DNA of 64,000 nt from an uncultured Clostridium sp. (GTDB taxonomy: Bacteria; Bacillota; Clostridia; Lachnospirales; Lachnospiraceae), in NCBI GenBank assembly GCA_900543885.1, contig UQTA01000012.1, forward strand, positions 1-64,000, read 5' to 3'. The notes under the pieces were generated by a model, which was not told where the DNA came from, did not search any database, and saw only the letters and a program-made list of their open reading frames with translations. The first letter of the stretch is position 1. Each line of letters begins with the position of its first letter. Below are positions 1 through 8,707 of this stretch, one piece after another. The position numbers and the translations under genes are program-made.

Positions 1-282
1 GGAGGCGTTGCCTGAACACGCGAAGCGTGTGAGTTGGCCGGAGCCCTGTCTAATTGGCGGCGGAACAAAAGGTCCAAAAAATTGCCGTGAATGCGTTTAT
101 ACATGGCGGGGCTCTTTCGGACCCTTCTGAACAAAATCGCAATTCTATAAAGAAAAGATATATGGAATCTGTGAATGTATCTGGAAGTTGTACAATAATC
201 TGTAATATGGTATGATACCACAAGAGGATTTTCGAACAGGAACCATTATTTACACCCATTCGATTATGGAAAAGATTCGTGA
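1..282. other. Non-coding region ahead of cbiD, with inverted repeats
   Basis: I see no convincing gene here. There is a small perfect hairpin at about 16-31 (ACACGC, loop GAA, GCGTGT) and a longer-range inverted repeat pairing 41-47 (GGAGCCC) with 108-114 (GGGGCTC). A copy of a short interspersed repeat lies at 211-244. The region does not show the conserved blocks of a cobalamin riboswitch that I can recognise. An open frame at 2-129 ending in TGA has no recognisable similarity. It is probably either the 5' leader of cbiD or the space after an upstream gene. Confidence 0.4.
211..244. repeat. Short interspersed repeat, degenerate copy (family B)
   Basis: The segment begins TATGATACCA and continues with CAAGAGGATTTT and a GGAACC end. 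The same blocks in the same order occur at 11174-11245 and, more weakly, at 52556-52600. All three copies sit just upstream of genes. This copy lacks most of the left hairpin arm seen at 11174-11245. Confidence 0.5.
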
Positions 283-318
283 TTGGAAGAGCATAAAAAA
301 GGATTTGCAGGTATTTAC

Positions 319-1512
319 ATGGAAGAAATGTATGTATATAAAAATCAGAAAAAATTAAGATGGGGCTATACCACAGGCACCTGTGGGGCGGCAGCTTCCA
401 TGGCGGCGGCGCTTATGCTCCTTGGGCAGAAACGGGTGGAACAGGTAAGAGTATCCACACCGAAGGGAGTGGATCTTGATCTGGAGATCGAAGCAATCCG
501 TTTTTCAAAGGAGCAGGCAGTCTGTGCTGTGCGCAAAGATTCAGGAGACGATCCAGATGTGACCAATGGCATTGCGATCTATTCAAAAGTATCTTTTACA
601 GATGAAACATCAGAAACAGATGGTTATCTCTGGGAAAAAGACGGGATCCGCCTTCATCTTACAGCAGGAGAAGGTGTTGGTATGGTCACAAAGCCGGGAC
701 TGGCCTGTGAGGTAGGAAAACCGGCGATTAATCCGGTGCCAAGAGAAATGATATTTACCTATGTAGAGAAGGCTTGTATACAATCCGGTTTTAAAGGCAG
801 TCTGCATATTGAAATCTTTATTCCTCAGGGGTTTGAGATAAGCAAGAAAACTTTTAATCCCCGTATGGGCATCAAAGGTGGGATATCCCTTTTGGGAACC
901 AGTGGCATGGTAGAACCTATGAGTGAAAAGGCATTGACTGACACCATTCGCCTGGAACTTCACCAGAAACATGTGGCAGGTCTTAAACGGATGATACTGA
1001 CGCCGGGAAATTACGGGGAGAGTTTCCTGAGAGATGAACTGAATGTAAATCTGGATTATGCAGTAAAGTGCAGCAATTTCATTGGTGAATCCCTGGATAT
1101 GGCAGTACAGGAAAACATAGAGGAAGTGCTGTTGGTAGGTCATGGAGGAAAGCTGATCAAGCTGGCAGCTGGAGTGATGAATACACATTCTTCCGTAGCA
1201 GATGGAAGAATGGAAACACTGGCGGCCTGGGGAGGTGCCTGTGGTGCAGGACCGGAACTGATCCGGCAGATCCTGGAGTCTGTTACAGTGGATCAGGGGC
1301 TGAAGCTGTTGGAAACAGTGCCCGGGCTTCGGGAAAAGGTAATGGATCAGGTAGTAAGACGGGCATGGGAACATCTGACGCTGCGTGCCGGGGAGTCCAT
1401 GAAGGTTGAATGTATCCTGTTTACCAATGAAAGAGGGATATTGGGAATGTCTCCGGGAGCCAGGGAAATGTTGAAACGGATACTATCCCAGGATATGACG
1501 AAGCTGGACTGA
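319..1512 (+). CDS. cbiD: Cobalt-precorrin-5B (C1)-methyltransferase CbiD
   Basis: CbiD adds the C1 methyl group to cobalt-precorrin-5B in anaerobic corrin ring synthesis, using S-adenosylmethionine in the cytoplasm. The N-terminal signature GYTTGTCGAAA is at residues 16-26, followed by family-typical sequence over the full expected length (397 aa from ATG 319). The frame is open upstream to a TTG at 283, but the family normally starts close to the GYTTGT motif, so I chose ATG 319; ATG 328 is also possible. It is the first gene of the cobalamin run seen here, with about 100 bp before the cbiF-cbiH fusion. Family identity is certain, the exact start is not. Confidence 0.93.
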   Translation: MEEMYVYKNQKKLRWGYTTGTCGAAASMAAALMLLGQKRVEQVRVSTPKGVDLDLEIEAIRFSKEQAVCAVRKDSGDDPDVTNGIAIYSKVSFTDETSETDGYLWEKDGIRLHLTAGEGVGMVTKPGLACEVGKPAINPVPREMIFTYVEKACIQSGFKGSLHIEIFIPQGFEISKKTFNPRMGIKGGISLLGTSGMVEPMSEKALTDTIRLELHQKHVAGLKRMILTPGNYGESFLRDELNVNLDYAVKCSNFIGESLDMAVQENIEEVLLVGHGGKLIKLAAGVMNTHSSVADGRMETLAAWGGACGAGPELIRQILESVTVDQGLKLLETVPGLREKVMDQVVRRAWEHLTLRAGESMKVECILFTNERGILGMSPGAREMLKRILSQDMTKLD

Positions 1513-1612
1513 GAGAGAAGATACAAGAGTAAAATAAAAGTTTATAAGATACAAAGTGAAGCTGATATAAACAAAGTAGTTTGAGAAAACGAGATTCGGA
1601 AGGAAGAGGATT

Positions 1613-3244
1613 ATGGTACATATAGTAGGTGCAGGACCAGGAGCAGAGGATCTGATCACAGTAAGAGGACTGAAATTTTTAAAAGAGGCAGATATTGTTA
1701 TTTACGCAGGTTCTCTGGTTAATCCGGGCTTATTAAAGGAAACAAAGCCTGGAGCGGTCGTTTATGACAGTGCAAAAATGACCCTGGAACAGGTCATGGC
1801 AGTGATAAAAGATGCCTGGAAAGAGAAAAAAGAGGTGGTTCGCCTGCATACGGGAGATCCTTGCCTTTATGGTGCCATCAGGGAGCAGATGGATGAGATG
1901 GATAAAGCAGGGATCACCTATGATATCTGCCCGGGAGTCAGCTCTTTTTGCGGGACGGCGGCAGCTTTGCAGATGGAATATACCCTTCCGGGAATCTCAC
2001 AAAGTGTAGTTATTACCAGAATGGCAGGAAGAACTCCGGTGCCGGAGCGGGAGTCCATTCGAAATTTCGCTTCCCACCAGGCAACCATGGTGATTTTTTT
2101 AAGCACTGGTATGTTAAAAGAACTGTCAGAGGAGCTGATTGCAGGCGGTTATCCTGCAGATACACCGGCAGCCATTGTATATAAGGCGACCTGGCCGGAA
2201 GAAAAAACAGTGCGGACTACGATTGCTGAGCTGGCAGAAGCAGCAGAGCGGGAACATATTACGAAAACAGCACTGATCGTTGTAGGAAATACGGTGGCAC
2301 AAAGCGGTTATGACCGGTCAAAGCTATATGACCCTGGATTTACAACGGAATTTCGTATGGCAGAAAGTTCCCACAGCAGAAAAATGGTTCAGGCAGTGCC
2401 GGAAATGAGAAAGACGGATGAGGACGATCAGAAGACAGACGGGAAGGAAAAAAAGGGGCCGGAAAAATCAGAACTGGAAAAGTCAGAGCCGGAAAATACA
2501 AAAGTATCACCAGGCCGTCTATATGTAGTAGGAATGGGACCTGGCTCTTTGGATGGAATGACAAAAGAGGCATTTAAGGCGATGGAAGACAGTCAGGTGA
2601 TCGCCGGATATACGGTGTATGCAGACCTTGTAAAGCCTTATTTTCCAGAGAAAGAATATCTGACGACTCCTATGACAAAAGAAGAAGCAAGATGCCGTAT
2701 GGCCTTTGAATGCTGTATACAGGGGAAGAATACAGCTATGATCTGCAGCGGTGACAGCGGCGTTTACGGTATGGCTGGTCTGATCCTGGAATTAGCACCG
2801 CAGTATCCGGGGGTAGAGATTAAGATGATCCCTGGTGTTACAGCTGCCTGCGCGGGTGCAGCAGGGCTTGGAGCACCGTTAACTCATGATTTTGCAGTAA
2901 TCAGTTTAAGTGACCGACTGACTCCTATAGAGATGATCTGGGAGCGGATTGAAAAAGCAGCTCAGGCAGATTTTGTTATCTGTTTATATAATCCACGCAG
3001 CAAAGGCAGACCGGACTATTTAAAGCAGGCCTGTGAGCGCATTATGAAGTACCGTGCTCCGGAAACAATCTGCGGCATCGCTTCCTGTATAGGAAGAGAT
3101 GGGGAGGAGATGAAAGTAATGACTTTAAAGGAACTGGCAGATTATCCGGCTGATATGTTTACTACGGTATTTATCGGAAAGTCCAGTACTGTAAAGATCG
3201 GTAAATGGATGGTGACGCCAAGGGGCTATCGTGTGCATGAATAA
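1613..3244 (+). CDS. cbiFH: Cobalt-precorrin-4 C11-methyltransferase / precorrin-3B C17-methyltransferase fusion (CbiF-CbiH)
   Basis: Two tetrapyrrole methylases are joined in one 543-aa frame. Residues 1 to about 245 are CbiF (glycine-rich VGAGPGAEDLITVRG at the start, HTGDPCLYGA), which methylates C11 of cobalt-precorrin-4. Residues about 302 to 543 are CbiH (VVGMGPGSLDGMT, CSGDSGVYGMAG, YNPRSKGRPDYL), which methylates C17 with ring contraction. Between them lies a linker of about 50 residues rich in K, E and D that looks disordered. Start is ATG 1613 behind GGAAGGAAGAGG. The two reactions are non-adjacent but close in the pathway, so the fusion may help keep unstable intermediates together (inference). 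Confidence 0.93.
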   Translation: MVHIVGAGPGAEDLITVRGLKFLKEADIVIYAGSLVNPGLLKETKPGAVVYDSAKMTLEQVMAVIKDAWKEKKEVVRLHTGDPCLYGAIREQMDEMDKAGITYDICPGVSSFCGTAAALQMEYTLPGISQSVVITRMAGRTPVPERESIRNFASHQATMVIFLSTGMLKELSEELIAGGYPADTPAAIVYKATWPEEKTVRTTIAELAEAAEREHITKTALIVVGNTVAQSGYDRSKLYDPGFTTEFRMAESSHSRKMVQAVPEMRKTDEDDQKTDGKEKKGPEKSELEKSEPENTKVSPGRLYVVGMGPGSLDGMTKEAFKAMEDSQVIAGYTVYADLVKPYFPEKEYLTTPMTKEEARCRMAFECCIQGKNTAMICSGDSGVYGMAGLILELAPQYPGVEIKMIPGVTAACAGAAGLGAPLTHDFAVISLSDRLTPIEMIWERIEKAAQADFVICLYNPRSKGRPDYLKQACERIMKYRAPETICGIASCIGRDGEEMKVMTLKELADYPADMFTTVFIGKSSTVKIGKWMVTPRGYRVHE

Positions 3245-3307
3245 TCAGAGAAAGATCATTTGAGAATCACTATTTTGAAATGATCGGAATAGGAAAAGAA
3301 AGAGAGC

Positions 3308-4126
3308 ATGTTTGAAAAACAGGAAAAAAAGAGCATGATCAGAAAACATGTGATCATTTTTGCGGGGACTACAGAAGGACGGATCCTGGCAAACTGGTTA
3401 GATGACCAGCCGGGCATTACAGGAGTTGTCTGCGTGGCAACAGAGTATGGGGCAGAGGTTTTAACAGAAGAAAGCTGGCTGAAGCATTTAAAGGTACATT
3501 GCGGCCGACTGAATGAAAAAGAAATAGAAATGTTTCTGGAAAAAGAAAAGCCGTCTCTTGTGATCGATGCTACCCATCCTTATGCCAGGGAAATAACAGC
3601 TAATATCCGCAAAGCCTGTGAAAAATATCGTGAGATCAGTTATCTTCGCTGCTTAAGGGAAAGCAGCGAAGATAGGGCAGAAACAGGTATGATCCATGTG
3701 AAGGATATGAAAGAAGCGGTCCAGTACCTTTCTGAAACAAAGGGAAACATCTTTCTTACTACAGGAAGTAAGGAACTGGCCTGCTGGAAGGAACTTCCGG
3801 AATATACAGAACGGATTTTTACAAGGGTTCTTCCGGTGGAAGCATCTGTTCATATCTGCCGGGAACTGGGATACAGTGGAAGACATATCATTGCCATGCA
3901 GGGGCCACTTTCAGAAGAAATGAATTATGTACAGCTGAAGGAATTCCAATGTTCGTATCTTGTGACAAAGGACGGAGGAGATACCGGCGGCTTTAAAGAA
4001 AAGATACAGGCTGCGAAAAGAGCCGGCGTTATATGTGTTGTCATAGACCGGCCAGAGGAAAAGGGCCTTTCTCTTGTACAGATAGAAGAAGCAGTAAAGG
4101 AGTGGATGGAACATGGCTCAGAATGA
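3308..4126 (+). CDS. cbiJ: Cobalt-precorrin-6A reductase CbiJ
   Basis: CbiJ reduces the macrocycle of cobalt-precorrin-6A, using a nicotinamide cofactor, to cobalt-precorrin-6B. The N-terminal IIFAGTTEGRILANWL nucleotide-binding stretch, DATHPYAREIT and the C-terminal VTKDGGDTGGFKEKIQAA are typical of the CbiJ/CobK family, and 272 aa is normal length. Two starts are possible: ATG 3308 (used here) and ATG 3335 (MIRKHV), both with purine-rich upstream sequence; family starts favour the later one slightly. The 3' end overlaps the next gene by 14 bp, so the two are translationally linked. Confidence 0.92.
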   Translation: MFEKQEKKSMIRKHVIIFAGTTEGRILANWLDDQPGITGVVCVATEYGAEVLTEESWLKHLKVHCGRLNEKEIEMFLEKEKPSLVIDATHPYAREITANIRKACEKYREISYLRCLRESSEDRAETGMIHVKDMKEAVQYLSETKGNIFLTTGSKELACWKELPEYTERIFTRVLPVEASVHICRELGYSGRHIIAMQGPLSEEMNYVQLKEFQCSYLVTKDGGDTGGFKEKIQAAKRAGVICVVIDRPEEKGLSLVQIEEAVKEWMEHGSE

Positions 4127-5429
4127 ATATGAAGACAGAAAACCTATTATTTATCTTGCCGGGATCGGAATGGGCGGTGAAGACCAGCTGACAGGTGAAG
4201 TTTTAGACTGCCTGGATCGGGCAGATGCAGTAATGGGCGCAAAAAGAATGTTAGATGCAGCTGCGCCTTATACAGAAGGAAAAGCTGTACTGGCGGCCTA
4301 TAAGCCCAGTGAAATGGTGAACTGGCTTTCTTCTTTTGAATGGGAAGAGGCGGTACTGGTGTTGTCTGGAGACACAGGATTTTACAGCGGAGCAGAAGCG
4401 GCTTCCAAAGCTTTTTTACAGGAAGGCTGGGAGGTGGAATACATTCCTGGAGTGTCCAGCCTTTCTTATTTCTGTGCAAGACTTGGCCGCAGCTGGCAGA
4501 ATGTTCACTGCATCAGCAGCCATGGCCGCAGCTGTGATGTAGTTGCCCATATCCGCCATTATGAAAATTGTTTCATCCTGTTGGGGGGAAAGGGCAGTGT
4601 TTCTGCTCTTTGCAGGGAACTGGTAAGTAATGGCCTTGGAAATGTAAAAATATGGGCTGGAGAAAATTTCTCATATGAAACAGAGCGCATCCTTTGTGAA
4701 GCTACACCGGCAGAACTTCTCATGGAAGAGGAAAGTCGTCCTTTCGGAAGTCTTGCCTGTGTAATTGTGAAAAACCCTCACGCAGAAGAATTGAGAATTT
4801 ATCTCACGAAATATCCGAAAGATGAAGATTTTATCCGCGGAAAAGTTCCTATGACCAAGGAAACCATACGAAGATTGTCGATCGAGAAGCTTTGCATCGG
4901 CAATCATAGCGTTTGCTATGATATTGGTGCAGGAACAGGTTCTGTATCTGTGGAAATGGGGATCCAGATCCGTAAAAACTGCAATGAAGGCAGTGTATAT
5001 GCCATTGAAAAGGAAAAAGATGCATTGGAACTGATTCGTGCCAATGTGCAGAAGTTTCATGGCAGCTGGGAAGATATCCACATAATAGAAGGAGAAGCTC
5101 CAAAAGCATTTGAAGGACTTCCTGTGCCTACCCATGCTTTTATTGGAGGCAGCGGCGGAAGAATGGAGGAGATCATCGGGGCTCTTTTGAATTTAAATCC
5201 GTCTGTTCGGATCGTTGCAAATGCGATTACCCTGGAAACCGTGTCGGAGATCCTTAGGTGCATAAAGAAATATGGTTTTGAAGACAGTGAACTTCTGCAG
5301 GTTCAGGCATCCCCGGTCAAACAGTTGGGAAGCTATCATATGCCTATGGCTCAGAACCCGGTGTATATTGCGGTGATGCAGCACCCGGCAAAAGATGATG
5401 TGGAGGAGATAAATTGGCTGGATTCATGA
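4113..5429 (+). CDS. cbiET: Cobalt-precorrin C5,C15-methyltransferase/decarboxylase, CbiE-CbiT fusion
   Basis: The 438-aa protein combines CbiE (about residues 9-200; LAGIGMGGEDQLTGEV, LSGDTGFYSGAE) with CbiT (about 225-415; YDIGAGTGSVSVEMG at about 269, a SAM-binding motif I). Together they methylate C5 and C15 and remove the C12 acetate carboxyl, as in CobL-type fused enzymes. It overlaps cbiJ upstream by 14 bp and cbiA downstream by 16 bp, so it is in the middle of a tightly packed operon. Start ATG 4113 follows AAAGGAG. The CbiE-CbiT fusion is common and expected. Confidence 0.94.
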   Translation: MAQNEYEDRKPIIYLAGIGMGGEDQLTGEVLDCLDRADAVMGAKRMLDAAAPYTEGKAVLAAYKPSEMVNWLSSFEWEEAVLVLSGDTGFYSGAEAASKAFLQEGWEVEYIPGVSSLSYFCARLGRSWQNVHCISSHGRSCDVVAHIRHYENCFILLGGKGSVSALCRELVSNGLGNVKIWAGENFSYETERILCEATPAELLMEEESRPFGSLACVIVKNPHAEELRIYLTKYPKDEDFIRGKVPMTKETIRRLSIEKLCIGNHSVCYDIGAGTGSVSVEMGIQIRKNCNEGSVYAIEKEKDALELIRANVQKFHGSWEDIHIIEGEAPKAFEGLPVPTHAFIGGSGGRMEEIIGALLNLNPSVRIVANAITLETVSEILRCIKKYGFEDSELLQVQASPVKQLGSYHMPMAQNPVYIAVMQHPAKDDVEEINWLDS

Positions 5430-6871
5430 TCGCAGCTCCAAGAAGCGGCAGCGGAAAAACCATGGTCACCTGCGGCATCCTGGAATTGTTAAAGCGAAAA
5501 GGGAAGCATCCTTTTTCTTATAAATGCGGACCGGATTATATTGACGGGCTTTTTCACCAGAAGGTACTGGGTATCGATGGGGGAAATCTGGACAGCTTTT
5601 TTGAAGATCCGGAAGAAATGAAAAAAAAACTCAACACAATATCGAAGGAATATTTCCCTGTAATAGAAGGTGTAATGGGATATTTTGACGGCCTTGGAGG
5701 AGACACTTCGGCGGCCAGTTCCTGGGAGGTAGCGGATATTTTGAATCTGCCGGTTGTTCTGGTGGTAGATGCAAAAGGAGCCAGTCTTTCCTTAGCGGCT
5801 CTGATCAAAGGATTTCAGTTTTTTGGAAATGGCAGGTCTGGAAACCATATCCGGGCGGTTATCTTAAATCGGATTTCTCCTATGCTATATCCGAGAATGA
5901 AGAAAGTGATCGAAAAAGAAACGGGTATTCTGGTTGTCGGTTATGTGCCGGAGCTGGATTTCTGGCAGGTGGGAAGCCGTCATTTAGGTTTGGTGCTTCC
6001 AGATGAGATTAAAGATCTTCAAAGTCAGATGGGGCAGCTTGGAGACTGTCTGGAAAAAACGCTGGATGTAGATGAACTGCTGAGACTGGGAGAAAGTGCA
6101 GACTTTTTAAAACCTGCGGTAGAGAAAATAAATGATTCTGACCAGAACCATGAAATACAAAAGGATGGGAAGACAGGTTTAAACGGACAGCCTGCAGGAG
6201 AAAAAAACTCATGCACACAACATCAAGTTCTCCTTGGTGTTGCCTGGGATGAAGCTTTCTGCTTCTACTATCGGGACAATCTGGAATTTTTGGAAAAGCT
6301 GGGGGCAAAAATTGTCCGGTTCAGTCCGGTTCATGATAAACATCTGCCAGAAAATCTGGACGGTCTTTTGCTAGGAGGCGGCTATCCGGAGCTTTATGCA
6401 AAGGCACTGGAAGAAAATAAAACCATGCGAAATGAGATACGCCAGAAGGCAGAAGAAGGTATGCCTATTCTGGCAGAGTGCGGCGGCTATCTTTATCTTT
6501 TAGAGGAACTGGAAGATGAACGGGGAAACGGATATGAAATGGCCGGCGTTTTTCAGGGAAAGGGCTATAAAAAAGGGAAAAATTCCCATTTTGGATATAT
6601 TACTGTGAAAATACAGGAAGACAGTTTATATTTAAAAGCAGGGGAGAATATAAAAGGTCATGAGTTCCATTACTGGGAAAGCACCCAGGGGGAAGAAGAA
6701 CTGAAGATGCAGGCCGAAAAACCGACGGGAAAACGCAGCTGGCCCTGCGTGGCAGTGAAAAATCAGGTGATGGCAGGTTTTCCTCATTTGTATTATCCTT
6801 CTTTAGGAATCTTTGGGGAGCGATTTGTACAGGCCTGTGATACATATAGAAAGAAAAGAAAGAGGCAGTAA
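5414..6871 (+). CDS. cbiA: Cobyrinate a,c-diamide synthase CbiA
   Basis: CbiA amidates the a and c side chains of cobyrinate with glutamine and ATP. The N-terminal synthetase domain carries the P-loop APRSGSGKT (about residues 8-16) and KCGPDYID; the C-terminal class I glutamine amidotransferase domain has LLLGGGYPELYA and the nucleophile in ILAECGGYLYL (Cys about 356). Between them a roughly 35-residue hydrophilic insert separates the domains (about 235-270). I use the TTG start at 5414 because GGAGGAG lies 5-7 bases upstream; ATG 5426 is an alternative that would leave no room for that ribosome binding site. 485 aa is a normal length. Confidence 0.94.
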   Translation: MAGFMIAAPRSGSGKTMVTCGILELLKRKGKHPFSYKCGPDYIDGLFHQKVLGIDGGNLDSFFEDPEEMKKKLNTISKEYFPVIEGVMGYFDGLGGDTSAASSWEVADILNLPVVLVVDAKGASLSLAALIKGFQFFGNGRSGNHIRAVILNRISPMLYPRMKKVIEKETGILVVGYVPELDFWQVGSRHLGLVLPDEIKDLQSQMGQLGDCLEKTLDVDELLRLGESADFLKPAVEKINDSDQNHEIQKDGKTGLNGQPAGEKNSCTQHQVLLGVAWDEAFCFYYRDNLEFLEKLGAKIVRFSPVHDKHLPENLDGLLLGGGYPELYAKALEENKTMRNEIRQKAEEGMPILAECGGYLYLLEELEDERGNGYEMAGVFQGKGYKKGKNSHFGYITVKIQEDSLYLKAGENIKGHEFHYWESTQGEEELKMQAEKPTGKRSWPCVAVKNQVMAGFPHLYYPSLGIFGERFVQACDTYRKKRKRQ

Positions 6872-6875
6872 CGAA

Positions 6876-7961
6876 ATGGATCGGAAACAGACGGTTTCTC
6901 TGGAAATGGTATTAATGGGGATAAAACCCATTGATGAAGAGGCAGTAAAAGCGGCAAAGGCTCACTGGGACCGTGTGGCAAAGCCTTTAAACAGCCTTGG
7001 GGTGCTGGAAGAGGATATCTGTCGTATTGCCGGAGTGAAACAACGGGAAGAGTTTTCACTGGACAAAAAGTGCATTGTTGTTATGTGTGCAGATAATGGG
7101 ATCGTAGAAGAAGGAGTTACCCAGACAGGACAGGAAGTAACAGCAGTGGTTGCCAAAAATATGGAGGCGAGAAGATCCTGTGTCTGCCTGATGGCAGCCT
7201 GCGCAGGGGCGGAAGTTTTGCCAGTCGATGTGGGAATTGCTGCAGATATGGCTGGAACGGGTATTCTGGACCGAAAGATCGCCTGGGGAACCAGGAATTT
7301 CCTGAAAGAACCTGCCATGACCAGGGAGGAGACTGTAAAAGCCCTGGAAGCAGGGATAGAGGCAGCAGGGATCTTACATGAAAGATGTTATGATCTTGCA
7401 GGAACAGGAGAAATGGGAATAGGAAATACCACTACTTCCAGTGCCGTGATCTCTGTGCTTACAGGTTTAAATCCGGAAATCGTAACGGGTAAAGGCGCAG
7501 GACTGGACAATGCCGGTCTGAAGCGTAAAATAGAGGTTATTAAAGAGGGAATCCGTATTCACAGACCGGATCCTTCAGATGGAATCGACGTGCTGTCAAA
7601 GGTAGGTGGACTGGATCTGGCTGCCCTTACAGGTTTTTATCTAGGCTGCGCCTACTGGCGGATCCCGGTTGTTCTGGATGGGCTTATTACAGGAGCGGCT
7701 GCTTTGGCTGCAGTAAAAATATGCCCTGCTGTATCCAGCTATCTGCTGGCTTCTCATGTATCAGCAGAACCGGCAGGACAGGCGGTTTTATCCAGTCTTG
7801 GTTTAAAAGCAGCTATTCAGGCGGGAATGTGTCTGGGAGAAGGAACGGGAGCAGCCGCTCTTTTCCCTATGCTTGATATGACACTGACGATTTACAGTAA
7901 AATGGACACATTTACAGATATTAAGGTTAAACCCTATTGCCATTTTGACAAGGCACTTTAG
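6876..7961 (+). CDS. cobT: Nicotinate-nucleotide:dimethylbenzimidazole phosphoribosyltransferase CobT
   Basis: CobT activates the lower ligand base by making alpha-ribazole 5'-phosphate from nicotinate mononucleotide and dimethylbenzimidazole (or another base). Family motifs are present throughout: MCADNGIVEEGVTQTGQ, GNTTTSSAV, TGKGAGLDNAGL and the C-terminal LGEGTGAAALFP with the catalytic Glu at about residue 321. The frame is open further upstream, but ATG 6876, four bases after the cbiA stop and preceded by AAAGAGG, gives the family-typical 361 aa. No bluB-like or bza genes for base synthesis are in this window, so the lower ligand made here cannot be deduced. Confidence 0.93.
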   Translation: MDRKQTVSLEMVLMGIKPIDEEAVKAAKAHWDRVAKPLNSLGVLEEDICRIAGVKQREEFSLDKKCIVVMCADNGIVEEGVTQTGQEVTAVVAKNMEARRSCVCLMAACAGAEVLPVDVGIAADMAGTGILDRKIAWGTRNFLKEPAMTREETVKALEAGIEAAGILHERCYDLAGTGEMGIGNTTTSSAVISVLTGLNPEIVTGKGAGLDNAGLKRKIEVIKEGIRIHRPDPSDGIDVLSKVGGLDLAALTGFYLGCAYWRIPVVLDGLITGAAALAAVKICPAVSSYLLASHVSAEPAGQAVLSSLGLKAAIQAGMCLGEGTGAAALFPMLDMTLTIYSKMDTFTDIKVKPYCHFDKAL

Positions 7962-8049
7962 CAAAAGCAGGAAAGCCACCGGATAGACGGAGCAAAGCAG
8001 CAGGCAGTGAGAATGACTTATCTGTATGCAGAAGGGAAGGAAGAAAATC

Positions 8050-8658
8050 ATGATATTGATCACCGGGGGCAGTGGCAGCGGTAAATCTGCTTATGGAGAA
8101 AAAAGGATCCTGGAAGCTGGAGATATGACCCGGTATTATATTGCTACCATGGAAGTATTTGGGGAAGAAGGCAGAAAAAAGGTGGAGCGGCATAAAAGAC
8201 TTCGCCAGGGAAAAGGATTTATCACCATTGAAAGTCCGAAAGAGGTAGGCAGAAGGGAAGTATTGGACCAGATTTCCTGTGGAAATCAGGAAGATGCAGG
8301 GCGCATAAAGGATGCTCAGAATGCCCAAAAAGCAGTTCTGCTGGAATGCCTTTCCAATCTTACAGCTAATGAAATGTTTGGAAGTTCTTTCGGAGCAGAG
8401 TTAGAACCAGATAAACGCAGGGAGGCGTTGGCAGATAAGATATGCAGTGATATTGCAAAAATCGATAAAATTGCCGATTTTTTCGTTGTCATCACCAATG
8501 AAGTAGGTTCTGACGGTGAAATGTATGAGAAAGAAACCTTAGAATATATCCGCCTTCTGGGGCTTGTAAACTGCCGACTGGCGCAAATGGCTTCCCAGGT
8601 GGTAGAAGTGGTGTACGGGATACCGGTTACGCAGGCCACGTTGACCATGAGCAAGTAG
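8050..8658 (+). CDS. cobU: Adenosylcobinamide kinase / adenosylcobinamide-phosphate guanylyltransferase CobU
   Basis: CobU phosphorylates adenosylcobinamide and then transfers GMP to give adenosylcobinamide-GDP. The P-loop ITGGSGSGKSAYGE is at the N-terminus and ERHKRLR places a histidine at about residue 47, where the guanylylated His of characterised CobU enzymes sits. The C-terminal TNEVGSDGEMYE and GIPVTQ blocks are also typical. I chose ATG 8050 behind GAAGGGAAGG; an upstream in-frame ATG at 8026 has no ribosome binding site. At 202 aa it is slightly long for the family. A second, more divergent relative lies at 9582-10094. Confidence 0.9.
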   Translation: MILITGGSGSGKSAYGEKRILEAGDMTRYYIATMEVFGEEGRKKVERHKRLRQGKGFITIESPKEVGRREVLDQISCGNQEDAGRIKDAQNAQKAVLLECLSNLTANEMFGSSFGAELEPDKRREALADKICSDIAKIDKIADFFVVITNEVGSDGEMYEKETLEYIRLLGLVNCRLAQMASQVVEVVYGIPVTQATLTMSK

Positions 8659-8707
8659 TGAAACTGGATTATGAATGTGACGAAAATGAAGGAGCTGTTA
8701 TATTATT

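Noticed and set aside
2..129. Possible C-terminus of an upstream gene
   Set aside because: The translated residues show no family pattern and the region is full of inverted repeats.
1..282. Cobalamin riboswitch ahead of cbiD
   Set aside because: I looked for the conserved B12-box blocks and did not find them; inverted repeats alone are not enough.
610..1374. 254-aa open frame on the minus strand inside cbiD
   Set aside because: It is antisense to a strongly conserved gene, has no ribosome binding site and its sequence (rich in Cys, His, Ser) is typical of shadow frames.
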